From Halomonas sp. GFAJ-1 (GTDB lineage Bacteria; Pseudomonadota; Gammaproteobacteria; Pseudomonadales; Halomonadaceae), in contig CP016490.1 in assembly GCA_002966495.1 (NCBI GenBank), forward strand, positions 1,302,001-1,366,000: a stretch of 64,000 bases of DNA, written 5' to 3'. Below, piece by piece: positions 51,383 through 60,352 of the stretch (the stretch's first letter is position 1; each line of letters opens with the position of its first letter). The translations under genes and the position numbers were made by a program. The notes beneath the pieces were generated by a model, which did no database searches, had not been told where the DNA came from, and saw only the letters and a list, made by a program, of their open reading frames with translations.

Positions 51383-54305
51383 GGGGTGAAAGATCATCCT
51401 GTTGGTAGAGCGGTAGCCAGAGGGTAATGGCGGTGCCGCAAGGCTGGCCGGGAGGTGGCGAGGCCACGTCTATTTTGCCTTGATGTTCGTTAATAATTTG
51501 ATACGCCAACGATAGTCCAAGCCCAGTGCCTTCACCCGCAGGCTTAGTGGTCGTAAACGGCTCGAAAAGGCGATCTTTAACGCTGGGTGCAATGCCGTGA
51601 CCATCGTCGCTTACGCGCCACCAGGCATGGCTGGCGTCTGTACCCGCTTCAATGCGGATATTGCCTTGCGGCTGGCAGGCATCCCTGGCGTTACTTAGTA
51701 AATTAACCATTACCTGAGTTAAGCGCTGGTCATCGCCGCGTACCACGATATTGCCAGGGCAGTGGTTAGTGAAGATAACATCCTCTCCTGAGCGGGCTAA
51801 GTGGATCAAGTGCAAGGCGTCTTCGCTAATAGTCTTAAGTGTCACGGGCGAAGCCGGCAGTGGCACGGTTTGACGCCCGCCGTGAGCAAAGCCTACCAGT
51901 GAGTTGACGATTTTAGTAACCCGCTGGGTAAGCTGTTGAATTTGATCCGCGGTTTCCAGTAATGCGGGATCCTCGGTATCGTAGCGCAGGTTTTGTGCCA
52001 GCGATGAAATGCCGGTAATGGGATTGCCGATTTCATGGGCAACCCCTGCGGCAAGCTGGCCGATAGAGGCTAGCCGGGCCGCGTGCACCAACTCATCTTC
52101 GAGCCACTTCATCTCAGTGTGGTCTTCCACCAGAATAACGCTGCCGCCCCGGCTGTCGTGGCCACTAAGCACCGCTTGATGCAAGGTTAGAAAGTAGTCT
52201 CTACCGTGCAATGCTACCGCTTGCTTGTACAGGGGGGTATGGGTGGCGCTAAGCACGCTGCCCAACAGGGTAGGCCAGGGAGCTGGCAGGCTATCTCGGT
52301 GGGAGCCAATCACGCTATCACCGCTAATGCCCGAGAGTTTAGAGAGTGCTTGGTTCCACATAAGTAGCTCATCGTCATCCCCCAATACGCATAGCCCGAC
52401 GGGTAGCTTGGCCAGGGTTTGGCGGTGGTGGCGGCGCAGCCCGTCAAGCTCGCGGGCAAGTCCCGTTAAGCGTGAGCGGTAGGCTTCAAGTCGGCTTTCA
52501 ACAAAGTGGATGTCATCGGTAAGCGGCGCGTCGTTGTGGCGATAGGGAAGGTAGCGATCAACGATATCCCTGGCTACGGATGGCCCCATTAGGCCGGAGA
52601 GGTTGGCCTGAATCCGGTCGCGAAGGCGGCGCAGTGCGTAGGGGCGTCGCTCCTGAGGGGTAAAATTAAGCGCCTTTAGGGCACGCTCAACTTCACGCTC
52701 AGCAGCTTCATCCCCCACTGCTTGAGCAAGATGCGCGGTAAAATCACCGGCCGTCGCAGCTTCTAGCGGCAAGCGCTTGGAGCGGATGACAGCATCTACC
52801 GAACAGGCTTCAGCCGCTGAACGCTCGCCCTCTGAAGTGCGGGTAAACAGTGATACCAGGATGAGTAGCAAAATATTAACGGCAAGGGACGTTAGTGTGA
52901 CGTTATACCAGTGTGGCGAATCGGTCGGCAGTGAATGCATGAAAAAAAGCGTTGTCACCGAGATATCAAAAAGCAGTGGCAGCCAAACGCCCGCTAGCCA
53001 GACTGAGATACCGCCAATCAATCCTGCCACCATGCCTTTACGATTAGCGCCTGGCCAGTAAAGCAGCGCGAGCATCCCAGGTAGGCATTGGGCCATGCCC
53101 ACAAAAGCGGTTAATCCAAGGTTAGTGAGTGAGTGGTAGCGGCCAACACTTTCGGCAAATAGCCAGCCCCCGAAAATAACGGCCACCACTAATCCGCGTC
53201 TAAGCCAAAGTAGCCAGCCGTATAGATCGTTTTGTGCTTCGGGGGGGCGTGCGACGAGTACCACGTGATTAAGCAGCATGCCGGAAAGCGCCAGCGCAAT
53301 CATCATCATGGTGCCGCTGGCGGCCGCTAAGCCGCCAATAAACGCCAGCGCCCCGACCCACCAGTGCTCTGTCATGACATAGGCTGCATAAGCGGCCATA
53401 GGGACTGACTCATTGGTGGACTGCGCTGCCCACCAAATGAGCGGTACCGGCAGTGCCATCAGCAGTAAAAATAGCGGTAGCGACCAACTGGCCTGCAGCA
53501 GCGTATGGCGGGAAAGGCTTTCGGCAAAGGTGATTTGAAAGAGGTGCGGCATCATAAAGGCGGCGGCAAAAAACAGCAGTAGCAACGTGCGCCATTGCGG
53601 TGCTTCCAGCTGTGGGGTCGCGGCCTGAGCCGCTGCCCCCGGGCCTTCTAGCCACTGTTGTAAATCTTGTGGGCCATCAAACACCCACCATAGCGCAATA
53701 GCGCCTAGCCCAAGCATGGCTAAAAGCTTAATGATGGATTCAAAGGCAATCACGCTAAGCAGCGTATCGTGGCGGTGTCGGTGGCTATGCCGTGCGCCGA
53801 ACAGCACGGCGCAGCCCGCAATCACGGCGCAGAATAAGAGGGCCACCGCCGCGCTAAAACGGCTATCGGTTAGCAGGTGTATTGTATCGCTAAGGGTTTG
53901 TACCTGAATGCCCAGCAGCGGCATTACCGCCAGGAGGCTAAGCAGAGTGACCACAGTGCCGACCCAGCGCGAGCGAAAGCGAAAAGCAAACAGATCGGCC
54001 AGTGACGAGAGCTGGTAAGTGCGAGTGATGCGTTGAATAGGCACGAGCAGCACAGGCGCAAGCAAAAAAGCGCCCGCAGCGCCCAGATAGTAGGCTAAAT
54101 AGCCAAACCCCGCTTTGGAGGCGAACTCAATACTGCCGTAAATGGCCCATGCGCTGGCATAGACGCCTAGCGCCAGGGTATACACCACGGGGTGACGGGT
54201 AACGCGTACTGGCACCCAGCCGCGCTCTACGGCCATGCCACAGCTAAACAGGAGCGCGAGGTAGCCAAGGCCTAGAAGCAGTACACCGAGTAACTCAACG
54301 CTCAT
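51360..54305 (-). CDS. cbrA: Sensor histidine kinase CbrA with SLC5-type transporter domain
   Basis: A 981-residue sensor. The N-terminal half (about 1-480) has around thirteen helices of a sodium/solute symporter (SSS/SLC5) domain, with YASAWAIYGSIEFASKAGFG and LADLFAFRFRSRWVG. A linker domain and a PAS-like region follow. The kinase core has His757 in VAHEIGNP, an N box (LLSNARDACQP) and a G box (GEGTGLGLSLAY). CbrA is reported in Pseudomonas to transport histidine and to sense the carbon/nitrogen state, phosphorylating CbrB. It overlaps cbrX by 11 bases and cbrB by 23. Confidence 0.95.
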   Translation of the reverse strand: MSVELLGVLLLGLGYLALLFSCGMAVERGWVPVRVTRHPVVYTLALGVYASAWAIYGSIEFASKAGFGYLAYYLGAAGAFLLAPVLLVPIQRITRTYQLSSLADLFAFRFRSRWVGTVVTLLSLLAVMPLLGIQVQTLSDTIHLLTDSRFSAAVALLFCAVIAGCAVLFGARHSHRHRHDTLLSVIAFESIIKLLAMLGLGAIALWWVFDGPQDLQQWLEGPGAAAQAATPQLEAPQWRTLLLLFFAAAFMMPHLFQITFAESLSRHTLLQASWSLPLFLLLMALPVPLIWWAAQSTNESVPMAAYAAYVMTEHWWVGALAFIGGLAAASGTMMMIALALSGMLLNHVVLVARPPEAQNDLYGWLLWLRRGLVVAVIFGGWLFAESVGRYHSLTNLGLTAFVGMAQCLPGMLALLYWPGANRKGMVAGLIGGISVWLAGVWLPLLFDISVTTLFFMHSLPTDSPHWYNVTLTSLAVNILLLILVSLFTRTSEGERSAAEACSVDAVIRSKRLPLEAATAGDFTAHLAQAVGDEAAEREVERALKALNFTPQERRPYALRRLRDRIQANLSGLMGPSVARDIVDRYLPYRHNDAPLTDDIHFVESRLEAYRSRLTGLARELDGLRRHHRQTLAKLPVGLCVLGDDDELLMWNQALSKLSGISGDSVIGSHRDSLPAPWPTLLGSVLSATHTPLYKQAVALHGRDYFLTLHQAVLSGHDSRGGSVILVEDHTEMKWLEDELVHAARLASIGQLAAGVAHEIGNPITGISSLAQNLRYDTEDPALLETADQIQQLTQRVTKIVNSLVGFAHGGRQTVPLPASPVTLKTISEDALHLIHLARSGEDVIFTNHCPGNIVVRGDDQRLTQVMVNLLSNARDACQPQGNIRIEAGTDASHAWWRVSDDGHGIAPSVKDRLFEPFTTTKPAGEGTGLGLSLAYQIINEHQGKIDVASPPPGQPCGTAITLWLPLYQQDDLSPHAPDTDC

Positions 54306-54471
54306 CTAACTTCCTCTTTTGCTCTAGCCACAGCGTTAGCGCAATCAGGCCGCCCCAGATAGCAAACGGTCGGTACCAGGCGATACTGGGGTCGCCCCAG
54401 CCGTCCATGAGCAGTGGCGAGAGCAGGTAGCCCCCAAATACAAGAAACAGCATGATGCGATAAACGTACAT
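54295..54471 (-). CDS. cbrX: Small membrane protein CbrX
   Basis: A 58-residue protein with two predicted helices (IMLFLVFGGYLLSPLLM and PFAIWGGLIALTLWL) and a basic tail. It ends 11 bases inside cbrA, so translation is very probably coupled. A small overlapping ORF named cbrX occupies the same place upstream of cbrA in Pseudomonas and couples to cbrA translation. The ATG at 54471 has CGGAG seven bases upstream and lies one base after the gluQ stop. A longer start at 54495 would overlap gluQ and adds eight polar residues. Confidence 0.75.
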   Translation of the reverse strand: MYVYRIMLFLVFGGYLLSPLLMDGWGDPSIAWYRPFAIWGGLIALTLWLEQKRKLDER

Positions 54472-54472
54472 G

Positions 54473-55372
54473 TCAGTGCTCCGAGGGTAATGCACGGTGG
54501 TGGAAAGGCCTTAACTGCTCAATCGACCAGTGTGCTATTGCCCAGTTTAACTGCGTTTCAGGGGCTTCCTGGGCCAGCTCGGCGGGCGGTGCTTGGTCAA
54601 GCGCTTGAAGCGCTTGAAATAGCTGGCGACGAATATCATCATCACGCTCTGCCAACGCGGGGGCCATATTCTGCTTAGAGAGCTTTTGGCCTTCATCCGT
54701 CACGATCAGTGGTAGGTGGAGATAGCGCGGTGTCGGTAAGCCAAGTGCTTTTTGTAGTTGGCCTTGCCAAGGGGTGTTGTCCAGCAGATCGTAGCCCCTG
54801 ACGACATCGCTAATCGCCTGCTCGGCATCGTCCACCACGACGGCAAGCTGGTAGGCCCAGAGGTTGTCTTTACGCTTTAAGACCACGTCGCCCTGTGTGG
54901 CGGGATCGAACTGCTGGTGGCCAAATAAGCGGTCGTGCCACGTAATGGGGCGTTTGGCTAAGTCGCTGCGTAGTCGCCAGGCGACGGGCTTGTTGGTCTC
55001 GCGCTGCCCGTTGCGGCACCAGCCAGGATAAATCGCGAACGCTTGCCACTGCTTACGTGAGCAGCTGCAGGGGTAGGCCAAGCCCTGCGACATCAAGCAG
55101 TCTAATGCGTGCTGATAGGCAGCCTGGCGGCTGTGTTGCCACGTTACCTCTTCGTCCCAGTGCAGGCCAAAGGCTTCAAGCTGGCGCAGAATAGTGCTGT
55201 CGGTGCCCGCTGGACAGCGGGGTGGGTCGATGTCCTCAATGCGTACTAGCCACGTTCCCCCCGCTGCTCGGGCATCTAGAAAGCTGCCTAAGGCTGCGAC
55301 TAACGAGCCAAAGTGGAGAGGCCCTGATGGCGTGGGAGCAAAGCGCCCCCGGTAGCAAGCGGTCTGTATCAT
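54473..55372 (-). CDS. gluQ: Glutamyl-Q tRNA(Asp) synthetase
   Basis: A 299-residue paralogue of glutamyl-tRNA synthetase that puts glutamate on the queuosine of tRNA(Asp). RGRFAPTPSGPLHFGSLVAA holds the HIGH-like motif. The zinc site is CSCSRKQW with the later Tyr and Cys of YPGWC. KLSKQN is the KMSKS equivalent. It lacks the anticodon-binding half, as all GluQ proteins do. The ATG at 55372 is chosen over a TTG at 55393. It follows dksA after a terminator and leads into cbrX. Confidence 0.94.
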   Translation of the reverse strand: MIQTACYRGRFAPTPSGPLHFGSLVAALGSFLDARAAGGTWLVRIEDIDPPRCPAGTDSTILRQLEAFGLHWDEEVTWQHSRQAAYQHALDCLMSQGLAYPCSCSRKQWQAFAIYPGWCRNGQRETNKPVAWRLRSDLAKRPITWHDRLFGHQQFDPATQGDVVLKRKDNLWAYQLAVVVDDAEQAISDVVRGYDLLDNTPWQGQLQKALGLPTPRYLHLPLIVTDEGQKLSKQNMAPALAERDDDIRRQLFQALQALDQAPPAELAQEAPETQLNWAIAHWSIEQLRPFHHRALPSEH

Positions 55373-55405
55373 GGGTGCCAATAGCAATTTCAATTAAATG
55401 ACCAA

Positions 55406-55432
55406 TAAAAACGGGCACCCTAAAGGTGCCCG
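55406..55432 (-). terminator. Terminator between dksA and gluQ
   Basis: CGGGCACC and GGTGCCCG form a perfect 8-bp stem with a 5-base loop, followed on the minus strand by TTTTTAT. Some read-through into gluQ is likely, because the gluQ ATG is only 34 bp further on. Confidence 0.88.
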
Positions 55433-55471
55433 GCTTTTATTGTAGCGTCTAGTGCATTACCGCTGACGACA

Positions 55472-55909
55472 TTAGCCGCCGAGCTGTTTTTCTTTAAGCT
55501 CTGCCAGTGTTTTACAATCAACGCACAGCGTTGCCGTGGGGCGAGCTTCAAGGCGACGAATGCCGATTTCTACGCCACACGCTTCACAGAAGCCGTAGTC
55601 GTCTTCATCGATTTTGTCGATTGTCTCGTTAATCTTTTTCAGCAACTTACGCTCGCGGTCCCGCGTACGCAGTTCAAGGCTAAAGCCCTCTTCCTGGGTA
55701 GCGCGGTCAGCGGGGTCGGCGTAGTTGTTAGCGTCTTCCTGCAGGTGGCGTACAGTACGGTCCACCTCTTCCATGAGATCCTGTTTCCAATCCAGGAGCA
55801 GCTGCCGAAAGTGCGCAAGCTGCTTCTCGTTCATATACTCTTCACCCGGCGCTGGCTCGTACGGGGTAAAGGACTTGGACGCTTCCGGTTTCTTTTCCGC
55901 TACTGGCAT
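55472..55909 (-). CDS. dksA: RNA polymerase-binding factor DksA
   Basis: A 145-residue protein that binds the secondary channel of RNA polymerase and works with ppGpp. The coiled coil carries DPADRATQEE with the essential Asp pair (here D-P-A-D) at its tip. The C4 zinc finger is CEACG and CVDCK. The ATG at 55909 gives a length close to E. coli DksA (151) and has AAGGGG upstream; the longer frame to 56011 adds an unrelated 34-residue tail. Confidence 0.96.
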   Translation of the reverse strand: MPVAEKKPEASKSFTPYEPAPGEEYMNEKQLAHFRQLLLDWKQDLMEEVDRTVRHLQEDANNYADPADRATQEEGFSLELRTRDRERKLLKKINETIDKIDEDDYGFCEACGVEIGIRRLEARPTATLCVDCKTLAELKEKQLGG

Positions 55910-56005
55910 GGGAGTGCCCCTTACGTATGTGACTGCTGATCGACCATGAGCGTGTGTCACGATCTCACGCCAAAGGGATGCTTGTTTAGCTGAAAACTGA
56001 CCGTG

Positions 56006-56033
56006 TTGCAAGCATAATGATCGGTCTTATACT
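56006..56033 (+). promoter_or_regulatory. Sigma-70 promoter before aminotransferase gene
   Basis: TTGCAA (56006-56011), 16 bases, then TATACT (56028-56033). It lies in the divergent gap between dksA and the aminotransferase gene, leaving a leader of about 83 nt. Confidence 0.55.
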
Positions 56034-56122
56034 AAGGTATTACAGTTTATTTGGCCTCGCCCATGCTTCTCTACTGGGCCTTTATAACTGCGTTTTTATG
56101 GACATAAGGTGAAGGAGACACT

Positions 56123-57283
56123 ATGGCCTGGAATTCCCGCGTGAGTCATGTCGCACCCTTTCGCGTGATGCACTTATTGGAGATGGCTCAGGCCCGCGAG
56201 GCCCAAGGCCATGATGTGATTCACTTGGAGGTGGGGGAGCCTGATTTTGCGACGCCTGAGCCTGTTGTGGCGGCGGGCCAGCAAGCCCTGGCCACAGGCA
56301 AAACACGCTATACACCGGCGGCTGGTTTAGCGACGCTGCGCGAAGCCATTGCAGGCCACTACGCCGAGCACTTCAATGCCAGCGTTGATCCTTCGCGTAT
56401 TCTGGTAACCCCTGGAGCATCAGGCGCGCTGCTGTTGGCCAGCCAGCTATTGGTAGAAACCGGCGACCGGGTTCTTATGGCTGACCCCAACTATCCCTGT
56501 AATCGCCATTTTATGGCCTTGGCAGGGGCGGAGGTGGATGCCATACCGGTAGGTCGCCAGAGCGGCTGGCAGTTGAACGCCCCGCTGATTGAGAAACACT
56601 GGCAAGAGAAAACGCGGCTGGCGATGCTGGCAAGCCCGTCGAATCCCACCGGCCACACGCTCGGAGCAGAAGCGCTAACGGCCGTCTTTAAAACGGTAGC
56701 GGCCAGAGGTGGCGAGGTCATCGTTGACGAGATTTATCAGGGTTTAAATTACGACGATGCGCCGTTGTCTGCGACATCGCTCTCTGATCAAGCCTTTGTG
56801 GTTAACAGCTTTTCAAAATACTTTGGCATGACCGGCTGGCGCTTGGGCTGGCTGGTGGCGCCGGAACATGCGGTAGAGCCGCTAACCCGGTTAGCGCAAA
56901 ACGTTTTTCTGGCTGCGCCGACGCCTTCCCAACATGCCGCACTTGCCGCCTTTACGCCTGAATGCCGAGACATTCTCGAAACACGCCGTGCAACGCTAAA
57001 GCAGCGCCGCCAAGTGCTGCTTGATGGGTTAGCGCAGCTGGGCCTAGCGCCCGATCTTCCTCCTCAAGGGGCATTTTATCTATGGCTAGACATCTCCCGC
57101 TATAGCCGAGATAGCCAAGCGTTTTGCGAGCGGTTACTGATAGAGGAAAACGTCGCTATTACCCCTGGCATTGATTTTGCCCTTGAAGGCGGTGAACACC
57201 ACGTGCGCATTGCCTTCACCAATGATGTGGCGCGGTTAGAGGAGGCTGTGGTGCGGATTGCCCGCTTTGTGAGTCGATTATGA
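56123..57283 (+). CDS. Class I/II PLP-dependent aminotransferase
   Basis: A 386-residue enzyme of the aspartate aminotransferase fold. The PLP lysine is in NSFSKYFGMTGWRLGW. Other signatures are HLEVGEPDFATPEP, ASPSNPTGHTLG and an Arg near HHVRIAFTN that binds the substrate carboxylate. The substrate amino acid cannot be read from sequence. The same gene next to dksA and sfsA is seen in Pseudomonas. The GAAGGAGAC ribosome site is good. It overlaps sfsA by four bases. Confidence 0.9.
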   Translation: MAWNSRVSHVAPFRVMHLLEMAQAREAQGHDVIHLEVGEPDFATPEPVVAAGQQALATGKTRYTPAAGLATLREAIAGHYAEHFNASVDPSRILVTPGASGALLLASQLLVETGDRVLMADPNYPCNRHFMALAGAEVDAIPVGRQSGWQLNAPLIEKHWQEKTRLAMLASPSNPTGHTLGAEALTAVFKTVAARGGEVIVDEIYQGLNYDDAPLSATSLSDQAFVVNSFSKYFGMTGWRLGWLVAPEHAVEPLTRLAQNVFLAAPTPSQHAALAAFTPECRDILETRRATLKQRRQVLLDGLAQLGLAPDLPPQGAFYLWLDISRYSRDSQAFCERLLIEENVAITPGIDFALEGGEHHVRIAFTNDVARLEEAVVRIARFVSRL

Positions 57284-58008
57284 TCGCCTATGAGGGGTTA
57301 GAGCCCGGCGTACTGCTGCGCCGCTACAAGCGCTTTTTGGCGGATGTACGTTTGGAAAGTGGCCAAGAGGTAGTCGCCCACTGCCCGAATACTGGCTCAA
57401 TGAAAGCCGTCAATGTGCCGGGCTGTCGGGTGTGGCTTTCGCCCAGCGACAACCCAAAGCGCAAGCTGGCCTGGACCTGGGAGTGGATTGAGTTGCCCCA
57501 GTTAGATGGCACCACGGCGCTGGCCTCGGTGCATACCGGGCGGGCAAATCGTATTGTGGAAGCGGCGATTGAGGCAGGCGATATTACGCCACTGGCGGGC
57601 TATCAAACGCTCAAGCGGGAAGTGAACGTTGATGATGCTCGGCTCGATTTTCGTCTGGACGACCCAGAACGCGGTGTGGCCTATGTCGAAGTAAAGCAGG
57701 TAACGCTGAAAGAAGCCGATGGTCAAGGCTACTTTCCCGACTCGGTAAGCGTTCGAGGTACCAAGCATTTGCATACGCTAACAGCGCTTGCTGAGCAGGG
57801 CGAGCGGGCAGTGCTGCTATTTTGCGTCGCCCATGAGGGTATTGCCGATGTAGCACCGGCTGCCCATATCGACCCTGTTTATGCGGCAGCGCTAGCCAAG
57901 GCGGTGAAGGCGGGGGTAGAGGTGTTGGCCTATGGCATTACGCTACAGTGGAGCGCCGAAAAACCGGTCGCGGTGCGCTTAACGCGGCGGCTACCGGTTC
58001 GGCTGTAG
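57280..58008 (+). CDS. sfsA: DNA/RNA nuclease SfsA family protein
   Basis: A 242-residue protein of the SfsA family. RRYKRFLADVRLESGQEVVA and HCPNTGSMKAVNVPGC form the N-terminal OB-like part. RLDFRLDD, VEVKQVTL and FPDSVSVRGTKHLHTL hold the nuclease-type D-x(n)-E-x-K residues. SfsA has been linked to sugar-fermentation control and to DNA binding; its true role is uncertain. The start overlaps the aminotransferase stop (ATGA). Confidence 0.93.
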   Translation: MIAYEGLEPGVLLRRYKRFLADVRLESGQEVVAHCPNTGSMKAVNVPGCRVWLSPSDNPKRKLAWTWEWIELPQLDGTTALASVHTGRANRIVEAAIEAGDITPLAGYQTLKREVNVDDARLDFRLDDPERGVAYVEVKQVTLKEADGQGYFPDSVSVRGTKHLHTLTALAEQGERAVLLFCVAHEGIADVAPAAHIDPVYAAALAKAVKAGVEVLAYGITLQWSAEKPVAVRLTRRLPVRL

Positions 58009-58011
58009 GGC

Positions 58012-58461
58012 TTACCGCTCGATATAGAAACGCTGGATAAAGTTGACCGATTCAGGCGATTCATTACGGTCGTAGCGCACGTCGAGTTCAAAACGCATGG
58101 CCTCGTCATGACGCATGGTGAACGGGGCTAAGTGATAGGTCGCATCCCCGTCGTGCACGGTGCGAAAGCTCAGCGGCTCTTGGGTGCCGGTAAGGCCGCT
58201 GACATAACCCTGTATGCCCGCACTCACTGGGCGAGTGCTGCCGTCGTCCCTACGCTCACGTACGCTTACATTAACCAGGCCGCGGTTAGCGCTGCGCTGG
58301 ATGTTGTGTGCCTGAGCAACGTCCGGTGTCAGGAAGCTAGTGCTTACAGCGCTGTAGTGGATCTCGTAGTCACCTACCTGAACGAACTGCTCAGCGCTGG
58401 CGCTGGTAGTGACCATTAGTGTTGCAGCTAAGCTGACGCTGAGTAGTAGGCTGCGCAACAT
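58012..58461 (-). CDS. DUF4426 periplasmic protein
   Basis: A 149-residue exported protein. Signal peptide 1-23 (LRSLLLSVSLAATLMV, cleavage after SASA). The mature part has GDYEIHYSAVSTSFLTPDVA and NRGLVNVSV, the conserved core of DUF4426, a predicted beta-sandwich family of unknown function. The gene regularly follows metX-metW in gammaproteobacteria, as it does here, 35 bp after metW. It converges with sfsA with a 3-bp gap. Confidence 0.87.
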   Translation of the reverse strand: MLRSLLLSVSLAATLMVTTSASAEQFVQVGDYEIHYSAVSTSFLTPDVAQAHNIQRSANRGLVNVSVRERRDDGSTRPVSAGIQGYVSGLTGTQEPLSFRTVHDGDATYHLAPFTMRHDEAMRFELDVRYDRNESPESVNFIQRFYIER

Positions 58462-58496
58462 GGCAAGCTCCTCCTGCTATTTTATCTAAGCCGCGC

Positions 58497-59090
58497 TTAG
58501 CGGCGACGTACTCTGAAAATCGCGATTTCACCGAATAAGTTAGGCCACCATTTGGATGTCCAGTGGCCTCGATGGTCGCCAACGCCCACCGCACGGTCAA
58601 CAATCACTAGCCCTTTTTCCCGGCACAGGTGTTCAAAGTCGTTGAAGGTTGATAAGTGGATGTTAGGGGTGTCGTACCAGGCGTGAGGCAGTGACTTGGA
58701 AACCGGCATGTAGCCGCGCAAGCCAAGATGAACGCGGTGACGCCAGTAAGCAAAATTAGGAAACGTAATAATGCCCTCTTCTGCTACCCGTAGCATTTCA
58801 TCAAGCATTTTATCGGGGCGCCGAAGTGCCTGCAGCGCTTGAGTCATGATGACTTGATCATAGCTGTTATCGCAAAAGCTACCCAGGCCATCATCCAGGT
58901 TATGCTCAATCACGTTAACGCCACGGGCAACGCACTGAGTGATGCCTGCTGGGTCGATTTCCAGCCCGTAACCAGTGACGTTTTTTTCCTGCGCCAAACT
59001 CTCCAGGAGCTGCCCATCGCCACAGGCTAAGTCTAATACGTGAGCCCCCTGGGGAACCCAGTCGTAAATCAGTTCTAAATCAGCGCGCAT
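58497..59090 (-). CDS. metW: Methionine biosynthesis protein MetW
   Basis: A 197-residue SAM-dependent methyltransferase-fold protein. VLDLACGDGQLLESL is the nucleotide-binding loop, and ITFPNFAYWRHRVHLGLRGY with the following SLPHAWYDTPNIHL are family blocks. MetW works with MetX in homoserine acylation, probably as a partner subunit. TAATG joins the metX stop to this start with a one-base overlap, so the two are coupled. Confidence 0.94.
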   Translation of the reverse strand: MRADLELIYDWVPQGAHVLDLACGDGQLLESLAQEKNVTGYGLEIDPAGITQCVARGVNVIEHNLDDGLGSFCDNSYDQVIMTQALQALRRPDKMLDEMLRVAEEGIITFPNFAYWRHRVHLGLRGYMPVSKSLPHAWYDTPNIHLSTFNDFEHLCREKGLVIVDRAVGVGDHRGHWTSKWWPNLFGEIAIFRVRRR

Positions 59091-60286
59091 TATCGTATCT
59101 CCTCTTCAGTCGTTTCATGGATCGCTAGCTCATGGGCAACGCGACCCATAAAGGCGCTGAACAGGGCGTGATAACGCGGTTCGGGGAGTAAAAAAGCATC
59201 GTGCCCGTGAGGGGATTCGATATTGGCATAGCTGACGGATTTGCCAGCGCGGGTTAAGGAATCGACTAATTCGCGGGAACGAGACGGCGGAAAGCGCCAG
59301 TCGGTGGTAAAGCTAACGATCAAGAAAGGGCATTGAGCAGGGGCTAGCGCGCTGGCTAAGTCGCCTGCATGGGCGGCAGCGGGGTCAAAGTAATCCAACG
59401 CCTTGGTCATTAACAGGTAGGTGTTGGCGTCAAAAGCGGTAGAGAAAGTATCGCCCTGATAGCGCAGATAGGACTCCACCTGAAACTCAACATCAAAGCC
59501 AAAATTCAGATCATTACTGCGCAGGTCGCGGCCAAACTTGCTACCCATGGCGTCTTCTGAGAGATAGGTGATATGCCCCACCATACGCGCCAGTTTTAAG
59601 CCCCGCTTAGGTACAGTGTCGTGTTCGGCATACCAGCCGTCGAAAAACTCAGGGTCCGAGCGAATCGCTTGCCGGGCAACCTCGTTAAAGGCGATATTTT
59701 GTGCAGACAGCCGCGGCGTCGCCGCAATTACCACGGCGTTGGCAATGCGTTCTGGGTAGGTAATCGCCCACTGCAGCACCTGCATGCCGCCTAGGCTGCC
59801 ACCCACCGCCGCTGCCCAGCGCTTAATGCCAAGGCGGTCGGCTAGGCGCGCTTGGCTGGCTACCCAGTCGCTGACGGTGACCATAGGGAAGTCTGGCCCC
59901 CATTGGCGGCCCGTTTCCGGGTTATGGCTCACCGGCCCCGTACTGCCATGGCAGCCGCCTAAGTTATTAAGCGACACCACAAAAAAGCGGTTGGTGTCGA
60001 TGGATTTTCCAGGGCCAATGTGAGCATCCCACCAGCCAGGTTTACGGTCATCGGTGCTGTGGTATCCCGCTGCATGGTGATGGCCTGAGAGTGCATGGCA
60101 AATTAATACCGCGTTAGTGCGTTCGGCGTTCAGCGTGCCGTAAGTCTCATAAATAAGCTCGTATTCTGGCAACACCTTGCCGCAGGCAAGCGACAACGGC
60201 GTGTCGAACTTGGCGACGTGGGGCGTGATAAGGCCAACAGAGTCTGCTGGCCGCTCGCTAAACGCGAGAGTGTCTGAATCAGGCAT
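59090..60286 (-). CDS. metX: Homoserine O-acyltransferase MetX
   Basis: A 398-residue alpha/beta hydrolase-fold enzyme that acylates homoserine in methionine synthesis. The nucleophile Ser is in VGGSLGGMQ, the oxyanion block is ALSGHHHAAGYH, and the catalytic His is in ESPHGHDAFLL, with an Asp in FTTDWRFPPSRSREL. Whether the donor is acetyl-CoA or succinyl-CoA cannot be told safely; gammaproteobacterial MetX with MetW is often succinyl-specific. It is translated just before metW. Confidence 0.94.
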   Translation of the reverse strand: MPDSDTLAFSERPADSVGLITPHVAKFDTPLSLACGKVLPEYELIYETYGTLNAERTNAVLICHALSGHHHAAGYHSTDDRKPGWWDAHIGPGKSIDTNRFFVVSLNNLGGCHGSTGPVSHNPETGRQWGPDFPMVTVSDWVASQARLADRLGIKRWAAAVGGSLGGMQVLQWAITYPERIANAVVIAATPRLSAQNIAFNEVARQAIRSDPEFFDGWYAEHDTVPKRGLKLARMVGHITYLSEDAMGSKFGRDLRSNDLNFGFDVEFQVESYLRYQGDTFSTAFDANTYLLMTKALDYFDPAAAHAGDLASALAPAQCPFLIVSFTTDWRFPPSRSRELVDSLTRAGKSVSYANIESPHGHDAFLLPEPRYHALFSAFMGRVAHELAIHETTEEEIR

Positions 60287-60352
60287 CGAAAGCGCTAGTC
60301 CTGCAAAAATAAGTCCTGCTGAAAATAAGTCCTGCTGAACTTGGCGTTAAAA

